The notes below the pieces were generated by a model. The model did not search any database. It was given only the letters and a program-made list of their open reading frames with translations, and had not been told where the DNA came from. DNA of 64,000 nucleotides from Phyllobacterium myrsinacearum (GTDB taxonomy: Bacteria > Pseudomonadota > Alphaproteobacteria > Rhizobiales > Rhizobiaceae), in NCBI RefSeq assembly GCF_002980555.1, contig NZ_PVBT01000008.1, forward strand, positions 186,001-250,000. The letters run 5' to 3'. This document shows, piece by piece, positions 45,094 through 54,460 of this stretch. Both the position numbers and the translations under genes were made by a program. How positions within the stretch are numbered: the first letter of the stretch is position 1; each line of letters starts with the position of its first letter.

Positions 45094-45683
45094 TGGGATG
45101 CTCCGGCGGCGGCTAGTTTCGTCGTCACGTAATCTTCCACGAGCGCGATTGCCGAAGCTGCCTCAGGCGCGCCATTGCGCAGCGCATGGCGGATATAGAG
45201 CCCGTCGATCATCGCCCCCGTGCCCTCGGCAACCTGCAGTGCGGTGGCCCGGTCGGTCATGCTGCTGAGGGCAAAGGCGAGGTTGGACTGCATGCGCCGG
45301 GCATAGACACGCAGGAGGCGGCGGGTCTCGACCGATTGCTGCGCATGCACGTAAAAGGTCAGCCACGCCGCCACGGTCTGCGGCGCGAACTGCGAGGCGG
45401 AGAAGTTGACGGCGATGATGGCGGCAACGCGTTGCGCCGGTGTCTGTGCTGTCGCCAGCGCGGCGAGGAGGTCCTGCCCGAGTTCTTTCAGGAGATGGCG
45501 CATGGTGGCGAGCATCAGCTGTTCCTTGCCGCCGAAATAATGATGCGCCAGCGCGGGCGAAACACCCGCTTCATGGGCGATCTCCGCGACGGTCACATCA
45601 AGCGAGCCGCGCTGGCCGATGGTGCGGATCGCCGCATCGATCAACTCCCGCTTGCGCAGTGGTTCCATTCCGACTTTGGGCAT
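45090..45683 (-). CDS. betI: Choline-responsive TetR-family repressor BetI
   Basis: A 197-residue repressor. The N-terminus [21 protein letters not shown] and helix-turn-helix [28 protein letters not shown] are BetI-like. [18 protein letters not shown] and [12 protein letters not shown] match the family's ligand domain. The frame is open to 45731, but ATG 45683 begins the conserved MPKVGM. It leads the bet operon and has a perfect palindromic operator 32 bases upstream, so autoregulation released by choline is expected. Confidence 0.94.
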   Translation of the reverse strand: MPKVGMEPLRKRELIDAAIRTIGQRGSLDVTVAEIAHEAGVSPALAHHYFGGKEQLMLATMRHLLKELGQDLLAALATAQTPAQRVAAIIAVNFSASQFAPQTVAAWLTFYVHAQQSVETRRLLRVYARRMQSNLAFALSSMTDRATALQVAEGTGAMIDGLYIRHALRNGAPEAASAIALVEDYVTTKLAAAGASQ

Positions 45684-45715
45684 GCTGAAAACCTCGTTCG
45701 GAGCAATTATTATTC

Positions 45716-45735
45716 TTGATTGACTGGTCAATCAA
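45716..45735. promoter_or_regulatory. BetI operator
   Basis: TTGATTGACTGGTCAATCAA is a perfect inverted repeat (9-bp arms, 2-bp spacer) just upstream of betI. It has the TTGATTG/CAATCAA arms of characterised BetI sites and overlaps the expected promoter. Confidence 0.8.
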
Positions 45736-45958
45736 TAAAAATCACGACATTTTGGAGCGGTATTTGATGGGAGTGCGAACCACGCGGGGGTGCGGGATGC
45801 AACCACCGGCAAGCAATAAACGACTCTCCACGATGCTCCCAGCCGCACGATAATTGCCAAACCGCAGGCCCCGGTATTGCACTGCAACAAAGCCCTTTAC
45901 CTTGAAACGATGCGGGTTCATGGTTACGTCAACAAGAATGACATTTTGGAGGAATGAC

Positions 45959-47125
45959 ATGACAGCCTGTATCGTTGGATGGTCGCATCTGCCTTTCGGA
46001 AAACTGGAAGGCGAGAGCGTTGAAAGCCTGATCGTCAAGGCGGCCGTCGCTGCGCTCGATCATGCAGGCATCGGCCCGCAGGACGTGGACGAGATTGTCC
46101 TTGGCCACTTCAATGCCGGATTCTCGCCGCAGGATTTCACCGCCAGCCTCGTCCTGCAGGCCAGCGATGCCTTCCGCTTCAAGCCCGCCACGCGCGTGGA
46201 AAATGCCTGCGCCACCGGTTCGGCCGCCGTGCATCAGGGCATCAAGACCATTCGCGCCGGTGCTGCCCGTGTTGTATTGGTGGTGGGTGTCGAGAAGATG
46301 ACATCGACGCCGGGACCCGAGATCGGCAAGAACCTTCTCAAAGCTTCTTACCTGCCGGAAGAGGGCGATATCCCCGCCGGTTTTGCCGGAGTGTTCGGCC
46401 AGATCGCGGCTGCCTATTTTCAGAAATATGGCGACCAGTCCGATGCGCTGGCGACAATTGCCGCCAAGAACCACAAGAACGGCGTGAACAACCCTTACGC
46501 GCAGATGCGCAAGGATCTGGGCTATGAGTTCTGCCGGCATGAAAGCGAGAAGAACCCCTTCGTTGCCGGTCCGTTGAAGCGGACGGACTGCTCGCTGGTA
46601 TCGGACGGCGCGGCGGCGCTGGTTCTCACCGACACGCAGACCGCGCTCAAGATGAGGCGCGCCGTGGCCTTCCGTGGCGCTGCCCATGTGCAGGATTTCC
46701 TGCCGATCTCCAAGCGCGACATCCTGTTGTTCGAAGGTTGCGCCGAAGGCTGGAAGCGCGCCCTCGATCAGGCTGGCGTCACCATCGACGATCTGTCCTT
46801 TGTCGAAACCCACGATTGCTTCACCATCGCCGAACTCATCGAATATGAGGCCATGGGGCTGGCCAAGCCGGGCGAGGGTGCCAAGGTTGCGCTGGAAGGC
46901 CAGACGGCCATGGGCGGGCGCCTGCCGGTCAATCCATCCGGTGGTCTCAAGGCCAAGGGCCATCCGATCGGCGCCAGCGGCGTCTCCATGCATGTGCTCT
47001 CGTCCATGCAGTTGACGGGCGAAGCCGGCGGCATTCAGGTGCCGGATGCCAAGCTTGCCGGCATTTTCAACATGGGCGGCGCTGCCGTGGCCAACTACGT
47101 GTCGATCCTCGAACGCATCAAGTAA
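45959..47125 (+). CDS. Thiolase-family acetyl-CoA acetyltransferase (SCP2-thiolase-like)
   Basis: A 388-residue thiolase-fold enzyme with nucleophilic Cys in VENACATGSAAVHQG near 88, FVETHDCFTIAE near 285, and NPSGGLKAKGHPIGASG near 325 holding the second catalytic His. The layout is that of the SCP-2/thiolase subgroup, which acts on acyl-CoAs in degradation. ATG 45959 has GGAGG seven bases upstream. It is divergent from the bet operon, and no beta-oxidation partner lies beside it, so the substrate is unknown. A 227-base gap with the BetI operator separates it from betI. Confidence 0.88.
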   Translation: MTACIVGWSHLPFGKLEGESVESLIVKAAVAALDHAGIGPQDVDEIVLGHFNAGFSPQDFTASLVLQASDAFRFKPATRVENACATGSAAVHQGIKTIRAGAARVVLVVGVEKMTSTPGPEIGKNLLKASYLPEEGDIPAGFAGVFGQIAAAYFQKYGDQSDALATIAAKNHKNGVNNPYAQMRKDLGYEFCRHESEKNPFVAGPLKRTDCSLVSDGAAALVLTDTQTALKMRRAVAFRGAAHVQDFLPISKRDILLFEGCAEGWKRALDQAGVTIDDLSFVETHDCFTIAELIEYEAMGLAKPGEGAKVALEGQTAMGGRLPVNPSGGLKAKGHPIGASGVSMHVLSSMQLTGEAGGIQVPDAKLAGIFNMGGAAVANYVSILERIK

Positions 47126-47146
47126 ATCGCCCGATAGCGGTTTTTC

Positions 47147-47175
47147 CGAATCCGGGACTTCAAGTTCCGGATTCG
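47147..47175. other. Hairpin after the thiolase gene
   Basis: CGAATCCGG and CCGGATTCG form a 9-bp stem, extended inside by ACTT/AAGT. No T-run follows on the plus strand, so it could be an mRNA 3'-end structure rather than a classical terminator. Confidence 0.45.
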
Positions 47176-47238
47176 CCGTGTCAAAAGCATCCGGCAAATC
47201 CATGAATTGAATCATCTTTTCCGGCGGGGGAAAAAGAC

Positions 47239-47949
47239 ATGTCGAACGGATGGAAGGAATCGGCATCCGCCTGGATTGCCGAACAGGCGGAAGACGGTGA
47301 TTACGGCCGCGTTTATGTTCTCGACAAACCGATGCTGGAGCGCGTCAGCGGCCGCGGTTTTAAAAACGCACTCGATGTCGGCTGCGGCGAGGGCCGCTTC
47401 TGCCGCATCCTCAAGGACCTTGGAATCAAGCCGGTCGGTATTGACCCGACCGAGGAATTGCTGGCGCAGGCGCAGGCCCGTGATCCCGAAGGAGACTATC
47501 GTTTCGGTTATGCGGAGGCATTGGAGTTTCCCGATGCTTCCTTCGATCTGGTTGTAAGCTACCTCTCGCTCATCGATATTCCCTATCTGCGCAAGGCCAT
47601 CGCTGAAATGGTCAGGGTACTTGCGCCGGGTGGAACCCTGCTGATTGCCAATCTCAACAGCTTCAACACGGCGGGACAGCCGGCAGGCTGGCAGCCCGAT
47701 ATCAATGGCGATCCGCGCTTCTATGTTGATCATTATCTTGAGGAGCGTGTGGACTGGGTGGAGTGGCGCGGTATCCGCATCCAGAACTGGCATCGGCCGC
47801 TGAGCACCTACATGTCGCTACTCCTTGGCCACGGTCTCACCCTGCGCCATTTTGCCGAACCGGCACCGTATGGCGGCGATCCTGACAAGGCTGATCGCTA
47901 CCGCCGGGTGCCCTATTTCCTTGTCATGGAATGGCAGAAGGGCGGCTGA
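47239..47949 (+). CDS. Class I SAM-dependent methyltransferase
   Basis: A 236-residue methyltransferase with motif I LDVGCGEGRFCRIL near 49-62, an acidic end of strand 2 in GIDPTEELL, and LVVSYLSLIDIPYLRKAIAEMVRVLAPGGTLLIANLNSFN for motifs II-IV. The Methyltransf_11 fold is clear, but the substrate is not. A run of purines, GGGGGAAAAAGAC, precedes the ATG. It lies alone between the thiolase and asparaginase genes. Confidence 0.86.
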   Translation: MSNGWKESASAWIAEQAEDGDYGRVYVLDKPMLERVSGRGFKNALDVGCGEGRFCRILKDLGIKPVGIDPTEELLAQAQARDPEGDYRFGYAEALEFPDASFDLVVSYLSLIDIPYLRKAIAEMVRVLAPGGTLLIANLNSFNTAGQPAGWQPDINGDPRFYVDHYLEERVDWVEWRGIRIQNWHRPLSTYMSLLLGHGLTLRHFAEPAPYGGDPDKADRYRRVPYFLVMEWQKGG

Positions 47950-48052
47950 GCGCAAATCTCCGGTTTTCGCCATTGGAAAGGCAAGCGGGGCATCCTATAA
48001 GACCATCAATTCCGGCGGGTGCCGGTCGATTTCCCGAGCAATGTAGGGCGTT

Positions 48053-49072
48053 ATGAGCAATCCGGTTCTGGTTGAAGTTTTTCGCGGCGAAACAGTGGAG
48101 AGCCGCCATCGCGGCGCGGTTGTTGTCACAGATGGCGACGGCAGGATTGTCTATTCGGTTGGCGATATCGAACGGCCGACCTTTCCCCGTTCGGCAATCA
48201 AGGCAATCCAGGCGCTGCCGCTGGTGGAAAGCGGCGCCGCCGATGCCTATGGCTTCGGTAATGAGGAACTGGCCATGGCCTGCGCGTCGCATTCGGGCGA
48301 ACCGCTGCATGTGAGCAAGGCCGCCGACATGCTCGGCCGTGCCGGTCTCGACCTCTCCGCGCTGGAATGCGGCGCGCATTGGTCATCCGATCAGTCCGTG
48401 CTGATCGCGCAGGCCCGCAGCATGCAGGAGCCGACGGCGCTGCACAACAACTGCTCCGGCAAGCATTCCGGATTTCTCTGCACCTGCGTGCATCTCGGCA
48501 TCGAGACTGCAGGCTATTCGACCCTGGGATCGCCGACGCAGACCATGGTATGCGAAGCCATGGAGAGCGTAACCGGTGCGGTTCATGCACTGGATCGCTG
48601 CGGCACCGATGGCTGCTCCATCCCGACCTATGCCATTCCGCTGAAAAGCCTTGCCCATGGCTTTGCCCGCATGGTGACGGGCACCGGCCTGCCGCCGGTG
48701 CGGGCCAAGGCTGCAAAGCGTCTGCTCGATGCCACCATGGCAGCCCCATATTATGTTGCAGGCACCAACCGTGCCTGCACGCGGCTGATGGAAATGGCGC
48801 CAGGACGCATCTTCGTCAAGACCGGCGCGGAAGGTGTTTTCGTTGCGGCTCTGCCAGAATTCGGCCTCGGCATCGCAATCAAATGCGACGATGGTGCGAC
48901 ACGCGCCTCCGAAGCGATGGTTGCGGCAGTCCTTGCCCGGATTTTCCGCAATGACGCGGAACTGGAATCGAAGCTCGACCGCTTTGCCGACCGCGAAATG
49001 CGCAACTGGAACGGCATCACCTATGGCGTTGTCAGTCCGGCCGATATTCTGACGGAAGCCAATATCAACTGA
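48053..49072 (+). CDS. L-asparaginase, Rhizobium etli (AnsA/ReAV) type
   Basis: A 339-residue enzyme of the class 3 asparaginases, unrelated to the E. coli type. It hydrolyses asparagine to aspartate and ammonia. Residues described for R. etli ReAV line up with an offset of one: S47 and K50 in RSAIK, C134 and K137 in NNCSGKHSG, and C188 in GTDGCSIP. The N-terminus VLVEVFRGETVESRHRGAVVV is also typical. Its end overlaps the convergent beta-helix gene by 8 bases. Confidence 0.92.
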   Translation: MSNPVLVEVFRGETVESRHRGAVVVTDGDGRIVYSVGDIERPTFPRSAIKAIQALPLVESGAADAYGFGNEELAMACASHSGEPLHVSKAADMLGRAGLDLSALECGAHWSSDQSVLIAQARSMQEPTALHNNCSGKHSGFLCTCVHLGIETAGYSTLGSPTQTMVCEAMESVTGAVHALDRCGTDGCSIPTYAIPLKSLAHGFARMVTGTGLPPVRAKAAKRLLDATMAAPYYVAGTNRACTRLMEMAPGRIFVKTGAEGVFVAALPEFGLGIAIKCDDGATRASEAMVAAVLARIFRNDAELESKLDRFADREMRNWNGITYGVVSPADILTEANIN

Positions 49073-50393
49073 GAATGTTGCGCTCGACGATCAGCCTGTC
49101 ATAGCCGCTGGCATTCTGTCGGGCGAGATCCTTGGTCACCGCATCCATCCAGCGGTGGCCGAGAATGCCGCCCCGGACGGCTTTTTCAATGATATTGTCG
49201 GTGACGATGGCGGAGCCAACGCCATCAACGACACTGACATAAATGCCGGTGCCCGCCTGCCGGATCACATTGCCCGTCGCCGTGAGGTTGCGCATGTAGG
49301 GGCCCCAGCCCAGCTTGATGCCATAGAGGGCCGCGTTCTCGATGACGTTGCCCGTCACGGCAATATCCGCTTCGACGCTGATGCCGATGCCGAAACCCGG
49401 CGCATCGGCGGGATAGGGCCCGATGGCCGTGAGGTTGCGCACCACATTGCCGCTGCAGGTGCCCATGCGCCCGCCGCCGTCGAAATTGACCATGGAAATG
49501 CCGCTGGCTGCGCCATCGACGATGTTGTTGGCAATCACCGCGCCTTCGAAGGCGAACTCGGAATAAAGCGCCATCTCGCCGCTGCCGGTGCAATTGTTGC
49601 CGATGATCTGGACGTTGTTTCCGGCATTGGCGCGGACGGCGGAGAAGGCGCAGTTCTTCAGCACATTGTTGGAAACAAGCACGTTGCCGGCACGGAACAC
49701 ATTGATGCCATTGCCGTTTTGGCCGGTGCCGCCGCCATCGGCGCGGATATTCTCGACGCGGTTGCCGCTGACGATGGTCCCGTCCGGTCCCTGCGCATCG
49801 CGAAAGATCAGGATGCCGCCATTGCCGCACGCGCCGACATGGTTGGCAGTGATGTCGAGGCCGGTGGATTGCGACGCGAAAATACCCGCATCGCGTGCGC
49901 CGCTGATGCGGTTGTTGCGGATACTGCCGCCGCACTGAGAAAGCGCGATGGCGTTTTTGGCCGATGCCGCGACATCGCAATCCTCGATGACGATCCGGGT
50001 GACATTGGCAGCATCGACCAGCGCCTTGGCACCGCCGGCAAGCGGCTGGTTCGCGCCATCGATGACAAGTCCGCTGAGGCGGATCTGCGCGCCGCTGCTG
50101 GCCTTGAGAAAGGAACCGCCGCCCCCATAAACGAGGCGGGTTGTGCCGGGAATGCCGGCGAGATTGGTCCGTGCGGGCAAATCCACGCCGGTAACAATAT
50201 AGGTTCCAGGTTGCAGGAAAATCTGGTCGCCGGTCTGGCTCGCCTTCTGCAGGAGGGCAGTGAGCGCCTTGCCCTGATCATCAGGCGATCCCGGATTTAA
50301 TCCTGCGGAGGTCGCCGCAAAAGTCCGGGCGGGCAGGAGTGCCCCGGCACCAAGACCGGCCATGCCACCGAGAACAAGACGTCTGTCGATCAC
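49065..50393 (-). CDS. Tat-exported parallel beta-helix repeat protein (TIGR03808-like)
   Basis: A 442-residue protein. The N-terminus IDRRLVLGGMAGLGAGALLPARTFA is a twin-arginine signal. The rest has right-handed parallel beta-helix repeats, with recurring N-N-x-I / G-N-x-V turns such as SIRNNRISGARDAGIFAS, VSGNRVENI and VSNNVLKNCAF, about 20-25 residues apart. The start is GTG 50393 with GAGG eight bases upstream. This architecture is known mainly from Rhizobiales. Beta-helix proteins often bind or cleave polysaccharide, but no catalytic motif is evident. Confidence 0.85.
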   Translation of the reverse strand: MIDRRLVLGGMAGLGAGALLPARTFAATSAGLNPGSPDDQGKALTALLQKASQTGDQIFLQPGTYIVTGVDLPARTNLAGIPGTTRLVYGGGGSFLKASSGAQIRLSGLVIDGANQPLAGGAKALVDAANVTRIVIEDCDVAASAKNAIALSQCGGSIRNNRISGARDAGIFASQSTGLDITANHVGACGNGGILIFRDAQGPDGTIVSGNRVENIRADGGGTGQNGNGINVFRAGNVLVSNNVLKNCAFSAVRANAGNNVQIIGNNCTGSGEMALYSEFAFEGAVIANNIVDGAASGISMVNFDGGGRMGTCSGNVVRNLTAIGPYPADAPGFGIGISVEADIAVTGNVIENAALYGIKLGWGPYMRNLTATGNVIRQAGTGIYVSVVDGVGSAIVTDNIIEKAVRGGILGHRWMDAVTKDLARQNASGYDRLIVERNILS

Positions 50394-50499
50394 GGGCTTT
50401 ACCTCAGGTTCAGCGTTTGGACAGGCCAGGATTGTGCGTCTTCTGGCCAATCGATTGATGGCACTTGCAGCTTGCTCAGGCAAGGCATACCTTCACCCG

Positions 50500-50985
50500 A
50501 TGAGCAGAGCTTTCACCAAGGAAGACGACAGCAATTCATCGATTGATCTGGGCGAGCGCCCCGTCAGTCCGCACCGGAATCTGGTGACCGAAAACGGTCT
50601 TGCCATGATCGACGCGGAGATCGCTGCCCTGCACGAGGAACTGGCCAAGGGCAATGCCGAAGCCGATCGCGATCTGATCGCGCGGGCATCGCGCGATCTG
50701 CGCTACTGGACGTCGCGGCGCGAGACGGCGGAGGTTTCCCATCCCGACCCCGCCAGCTCCGTGGTGCGCTTCGGCATGACGGTGACCATTGCCGACGAGC
50801 ATGATACCCGCCACAGCTGGGCCATTGTCGGTGAAGATGAGGCCGATGCCAGCCACGGCAAGATTTCGCATGTCTCGCCCATGGCGCAATTGATGTTCGG
50901 CAAATCGCTCGGCGATATTTTCGAACTCAACGGCCGCGAATGGGAAATCATTGCGATCGGACTGCCGCAGGTTGAATCGGAATAA
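50500..50985 (+). CDS. GreA/GreB-family protein
   Basis: A 161-residue protein with a coiled-coil-like N-terminal half (VTENGLAMIDAEIAALHEELAKG... DLIARASRDLRYWTSRRETAEV) and a C-terminal FKBP-like domain (VRFGMTVTIADEHDTRHSWAIVGEDEADASHGKISHVSPMAQLMFGKSLGDIF). This is the GreA/GreB arrangement of RNA-polymerase secondary-channel factors. It diverges from the main GreA and may be an auxiliary factor that modulates transcript cleavage or polymerase stability. It is divergent from the beta-helix gene, and a hairpin at 50990-51025 may end its mRNA. Confidence 0.85.
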   Translation: MSRAFTKEDDSNSSIDLGERPVSPHRNLVTENGLAMIDAEIAALHEELAKGNAEADRDLIARASRDLRYWTSRRETAEVSHPDPASSVVRFGMTVTIADEHDTRHSWAIVGEDEADASHGKISHVSPMAQLMFGKSLGDIFELNGREWEIIAIGLPQVESE

Positions 50986-50989
50986 CCAG

Positions 50990-51025
50990 AAAAAGCCTTA
51001 AACCATTCGCTTACAACGGCTTTTT
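50990..51025 (+). terminator. Candidate terminator after the GreA-like gene
   Basis: AAAAAGCC and GGCTTTTT form an 8-bp stem, closing a 20-base loop, directly after the stop codon. The 3' arm ends in five T. The long loop makes it a weak intrinsic terminator, but it could work in both directions. Confidence 0.45.
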
Positions 51026-51080
51026 GGCCGGTTGCCTCAATTGGGCTGGCAAAGCCAGGCTCAGCTTTGCGGATGCATCA

Positions 51081-51254
51081 TCAGCCATTTCCATCTGCCC
51101 CAGCCGCAATAGCAGACGGTATTAGGATCAATCCCTTATCCGTTTCTAAAACCTCAAGTTCGTCACCGATTTTAAGATTGTAACGATCAAGAATTTCATC
51201 TGGAATAATGAAACCGACTTCGCCTCCGATCTCGATCAAGGTGACCACATACAT
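51081..51254 (-). CDS. Orphan AbrB/SpoVT-type small DNA-binding protein
   Basis: A 57-residue protein. It reads MYVVTLIEIGGEVGFIIPDE then ILDRYNLKIGDELEVLETDKGLILIP, the swapped-hairpin AbrB/MazE fold seen in antitoxins. No toxin gene lies on either side: upstream is corA's end and downstream an empty gap. Codons are more AT-rich (TTA, CTA, ATA, AAT) than in its neighbours, suggesting transfer. It may be a solitary antitoxin or a small regulator. Confidence 0.6.
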   Translation of the reverse strand: MYVVTLIEIGGEVGFIIPDEILDRYNLKIGDELEVLETDKGLILIPSAIAAGADGNG

Positions 51255-51333
51255 GATCTGCGCCCCAGTGTTGCGAATGAATTACAACACCTGCAGTCAA
51301 GTGAATCAAGATTGCTGATCTCATCACTTCGTC

Positions 51334-52326
51334 TTACAGCCAGCCCTTCTTGCGGAAGATCAGCAGCGGGATGACCGCCGAGGCGATCATCATGCCGATG
51401 GCCATGGGATAGCCCCACATCGTCTTGAGTTCCGGCATGAACTCAAAATTCATGCCGTAGATCGAGGCCACCAGCGTCGGCGGCATGAAAGCGACGGCCG
51501 CCACCGAGAAAATCTTGATGATGGCGTTCTGTTCGATGGAAATGAGGCCAACCACCGTGTCGAGCAGGAAGGTGATCTTGTTGGAAAGGAAATCGACATA
51601 GGTGCTCAGCGACTGGGTGTCGCGCTCGAGCGACTTGATCCACGCCTTCGTCTCTTTCTTGTAGCTGTTCTGCTCGGTGATCGCGGCCATATACACGAGC
51701 AGACGGCTCACCCCGGCAATGCTTTCACGCACCTTGGACAGAAAGGCACCCTGGCCGCCAATCCGCGTGAGACTGTCGCGGAAATTCTTTGTCGTCATCG
51801 GCTTGTCATTGTCGGAACGGCGGAAGATCGTGTGGGAATTCTGATCGATATCCGAAGCGACGCCTTCGAGAATGTCGGCAATGCGATCCGTCACGGCTTC
51901 GATGATCCCGAGCAGAATGGTCACGCCGCTGCATTTTTCATTGATCAGCCCGTTGCCGGGCTTCGAGGCCCGGCTGACAAAAAGGCTGAAGGCCCGCGGC
52001 TCGGCATAGCGCACCGTCACCAGGAACGAACCCGTCAGGATGAACGAGATCGGGCTGATGGCGTGATGCTTGTCCTGGGTGAAATAGAGGATCGGCGCCG
52101 TCAGGTATTGTCCGCCATTTTCCGTATAGAAGCGGCTGGACTCCTCGATCTCCACCATATCCTCGCGGGTAGGGATGGCGGTCTTGGTCCAGGTTTCGGT
52201 CTGGATATCCTCGTCATGGGTGGGATTGAGCAGGTCGATCCAGACCGTATTGTCAGGCAGGGCATCGCCGGCCTTGGCCGGGCGTGCGGCCAGATGGTCT
52301 GCTTCAAGCGTATAAACAACGATCAT
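51334..52326 (-). CDS. corA: CorA-family magnesium/divalent cation transporter
   Basis: A 330-residue protein with an N-terminal cytoplasmic domain, a long helix near 180-270, and two C-terminal membrane helices. The signature YGMNFEFMPE is near 292-301, between the helices. The protein ends with the basic tail FRKKGWL. It should import Mg2+ or Co2+/Ni2+. ATG 52326 lies one base after the stop of the methylmalonyl-CoA mutase large subunit (TGAcATG), so the genes are probably co-translated. Confidence 0.92.
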   Translation of the reverse strand: MIVVYTLEADHLAARPAKAGDALPDNTVWIDLLNPTHDEDIQTETWTKTAIPTREDMVEIEESSRFYTENGGQYLTAPILYFTQDKHHAISPISFILTGSFLVTVRYAEPRAFSLFVSRASKPGNGLINEKCSGVTILLGIIEAVTDRIADILEGVASDIDQNSHTIFRRSDNDKPMTTKNFRDSLTRIGGQGAFLSKVRESIAGVSRLLVYMAAITEQNSYKKETKAWIKSLERDTQSLSTYVDFLSNKITFLLDTVVGLISIEQNAIIKIFSVAAVAFMPPTLVASIYGMNFEFMPELKTMWGYPMAIGMMIASAVIPLLIFRKKGWL

Positions 52327-52327
52327 G

Positions 52328-54460
52328 TCACAATAAATCCAGCAAGGTATCAATCAGCTTTTCCGCCGCTTCGCCGATGACAGTACCGGGCGGAAAGATG
52401 GCCGTCGCACCGGCCTTGAGCACGGCATCGAAATCCTGGGGCGGGATAACACCGCCGACGATGATCAGGATGTCGTCGTGCTCGCGCCGCTTCAGCGCCT
52501 CTTTCAGCTCGGGAACAAGGGTGAGATGCCCGGCGGCCAGCGAGGACACGCCGACAATGTCGACATTGCTCTCAATGGCAAGCTCCGCCACTTCATCGGG
52601 TGTCTGGAACATGGCACCGACGATCACGTCGAAGCCGAGATCGCCGAACGCGGTTGCAATCACCTTCTGGCCGCGGTCGTGGCCGTCCTGGCCCATCTTG
52701 GCAACGAGGATGCGCGGCTTTTCGCCCGTCCGCTTTTCATAGGCGGCAGCCTTGGCCTGTACCCGGTCGATCACTGCGCTCTTGCCGACCTCCTTGCGGT
52801 AGACGCCGGAAATGGTGCGGATATCGGCGACATGGCGGCCATAGGCCTTTTCCAGCGCCAGCGATATTTCGCCAACCGTTGCCCGCGCCCGTGCGGCCTT
52901 GATGGCAAAGTCGAGCAGGTTGCCGGTACCGGATTTCGCCGCGCTGGTCAGGGCAGCGAGCGCGCTGTCCACGGCGGTCACATCGCGCGTGCCCTTGAGC
53001 TGCTGCAGTTTCGACAGCTGGCGGGCGCGCACTTCGGCATTGTCGATTTTCAGCACATCGATTTCGACGTCCTCGGCCGGCCGGTATGAATTGACCCCGA
53101 TCACCGGCTGCTGGCCGCTGTCGATACGCGCCTGGGTTCGCGCCGCTGCCGCCTCGATGCGCAGCTTGGGAATGCCCTGCTCGATGGCTTTTGCCATGCC
53201 GCCGAGCGTTTCGATTTCCTCGATATGGGCGAGCGCGCGGGTGGCGAGATCATGGGTCAGGCGTTCCACATAGGCCGAACCGCCCCAGGGGTCGATGATG
53301 CGCGTGGTGCCGGATTCCTTTTGCAGGATCAGCTGGGTGTTGCGGGCGATGCGGGCCGAATGGTCGGTCGGCAGGGCCAGTGCCTCGTCGAAGGAGTTGG
53401 TGTGCAGCGACTGGGTGTGGCCCTGGGTCGACGCCATGGCCTCGATCATGGTGCGCATGATGTTGTTGTAGGGGTCCTGCGCGGTGAGCGACCAGCCTGA
53501 TGTCTGCGAATGGGTGCGCAGAGAGAGCGAGCGTTCGTCCTTCGGATTGAAGTTCTTCTTCAAAAGCACCGCCCAGAGCAGGCGCGCGGCGCGCATCTTG
53601 GCCACTTCCATGAAGAAATTCATGCCGATGGCCCAGAAGAACGACAGGCGCGGCGCGAATGTATCGATGTCGAGCCCGGCGGCGACACCGGCCCGGGCAT
53701 ACTCGATGCCGTCAGCAATGGTGTAGGCAAGCTCGAGATCGGCGGTCGCACCGGCTTCCTGCATGTGGTAGCCGGAAATCGAGATCGAGTTGAATTTCGG
53801 CATGTTCTTCGATGTGTAGGAAAATATGTCCGAAATGATGCGCATCGAAGGCTGCGGCGGATAGATATAGGTGTTGCGCACCATGAACTCTTTCAGAATG
53901 TCGTTCTGAATGGTTCCGGCGAGCCGTTGCTGGTCGACACCCTGTTCTTCGGCGGCAACGATATAAAGCGCCAGAATTGGCAGGACCGCGCCGTTCATGG
54001 TCATCGACACGGTCATCTCGCCGAGTGGAATACCGTCGAACAATTGCTGCATGTCGAGAATGGAATCGATGGCAACGCCCGCCATCCCGACATCGCCTGC
54101 CACGCGCGGATGATCGCTGTCATAGCCGCGGTGCGTGGCAAGATCGAAGGCGACGGAAAGGCCCTTTTGACCGGCCGCCAGATTGCGCCGGTAAAAGGCA
54201 TTGGATTCTTCAGCGGTCGAAAACCCCGCATATTGCCGGATGGTCCAGGGCTGCTGGACATACATGGTGGGGTAGGGCCCGCGGATGAACGGCGCGGAGC
54301 CTGGAAACGTGTTGAGATGGGCAAGACCCTTCAGCGCCGCATCGCCATAGGCGCGCTTGACGCGGATGCCCTCCGGCGTTTTCCACACCGCCGCATCCGG
54401 TTTGCGGGCCGACGATTTGGGTTCTTGCCAGTCGATCTGGGTAAAATCGGGAACTCTCAT
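52328..54460 (-). CDS. mutB: Methylmalonyl-CoA mutase, large (alpha) subunit
   Basis: A 710-residue adenosylcobalamin enzyme converting methylmalonyl-CoA to succinyl-CoA in propionate degradation. The N-terminal TIM barrel carries [35 protein letters not shown] near 60-94 and [21 protein letters not shown] near 228. The C-terminal B12-binding domain has the DxHxxG motif ([13 protein letters not shown], His near 591), supporting base-off cobalamin binding. It overlaps the small-subunit gene by ATGA. The regulated corrinoid importer at 15.5-18.8 kb would support its cofactor. Confidence 0.96.
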   Translation of the reverse strand: MRVPDFTQIDWQEPKSSARKPDAAVWKTPEGIRVKRAYGDAALKGLAHLNTFPGSAPFIRGPYPTMYVQQPWTIRQYAGFSTAEESNAFYRRNLAAGQKGLSVAFDLATHRGYDSDHPRVAGDVGMAGVAIDSILDMQQLFDGIPLGEMTVSMTMNGAVLPILALYIVAAEEQGVDQQRLAGTIQNDILKEFMVRNTYIYPPQPSMRIISDIFSYTSKNMPKFNSISISGYHMQEAGATADLELAYTIADGIEYARAGVAAGLDIDTFAPRLSFFWAIGMNFFMEVAKMRAARLLWAVLLKKNFNPKDERSLSLRTHSQTSGWSLTAQDPYNNIMRTMIEAMASTQGHTQSLHTNSFDEALALPTDHSARIARNTQLILQKESGTTRIIDPWGGSAYVERLTHDLATRALAHIEEIETLGGMAKAIEQGIPKLRIEAAAARTQARIDSGQQPVIGVNSYRPAEDVEIDVLKIDNAEVRARQLSKLQQLKGTRDVTAVDSALAALTSAAKSGTGNLLDFAIKAARARATVGEISLALEKAYGRHVADIRTISGVYRKEVGKSAVIDRVQAKAAAYEKRTGEKPRILVAKMGQDGHDRGQKVIATAFGDLGFDVIVGAMFQTPDEVAELAIESNVDIVGVSSLAAGHLTLVPELKEALKRREHDDILIIVGGVIPPQDFDAVLKAGATAIFPPGTVIGEAAEKLIDTLLDLL

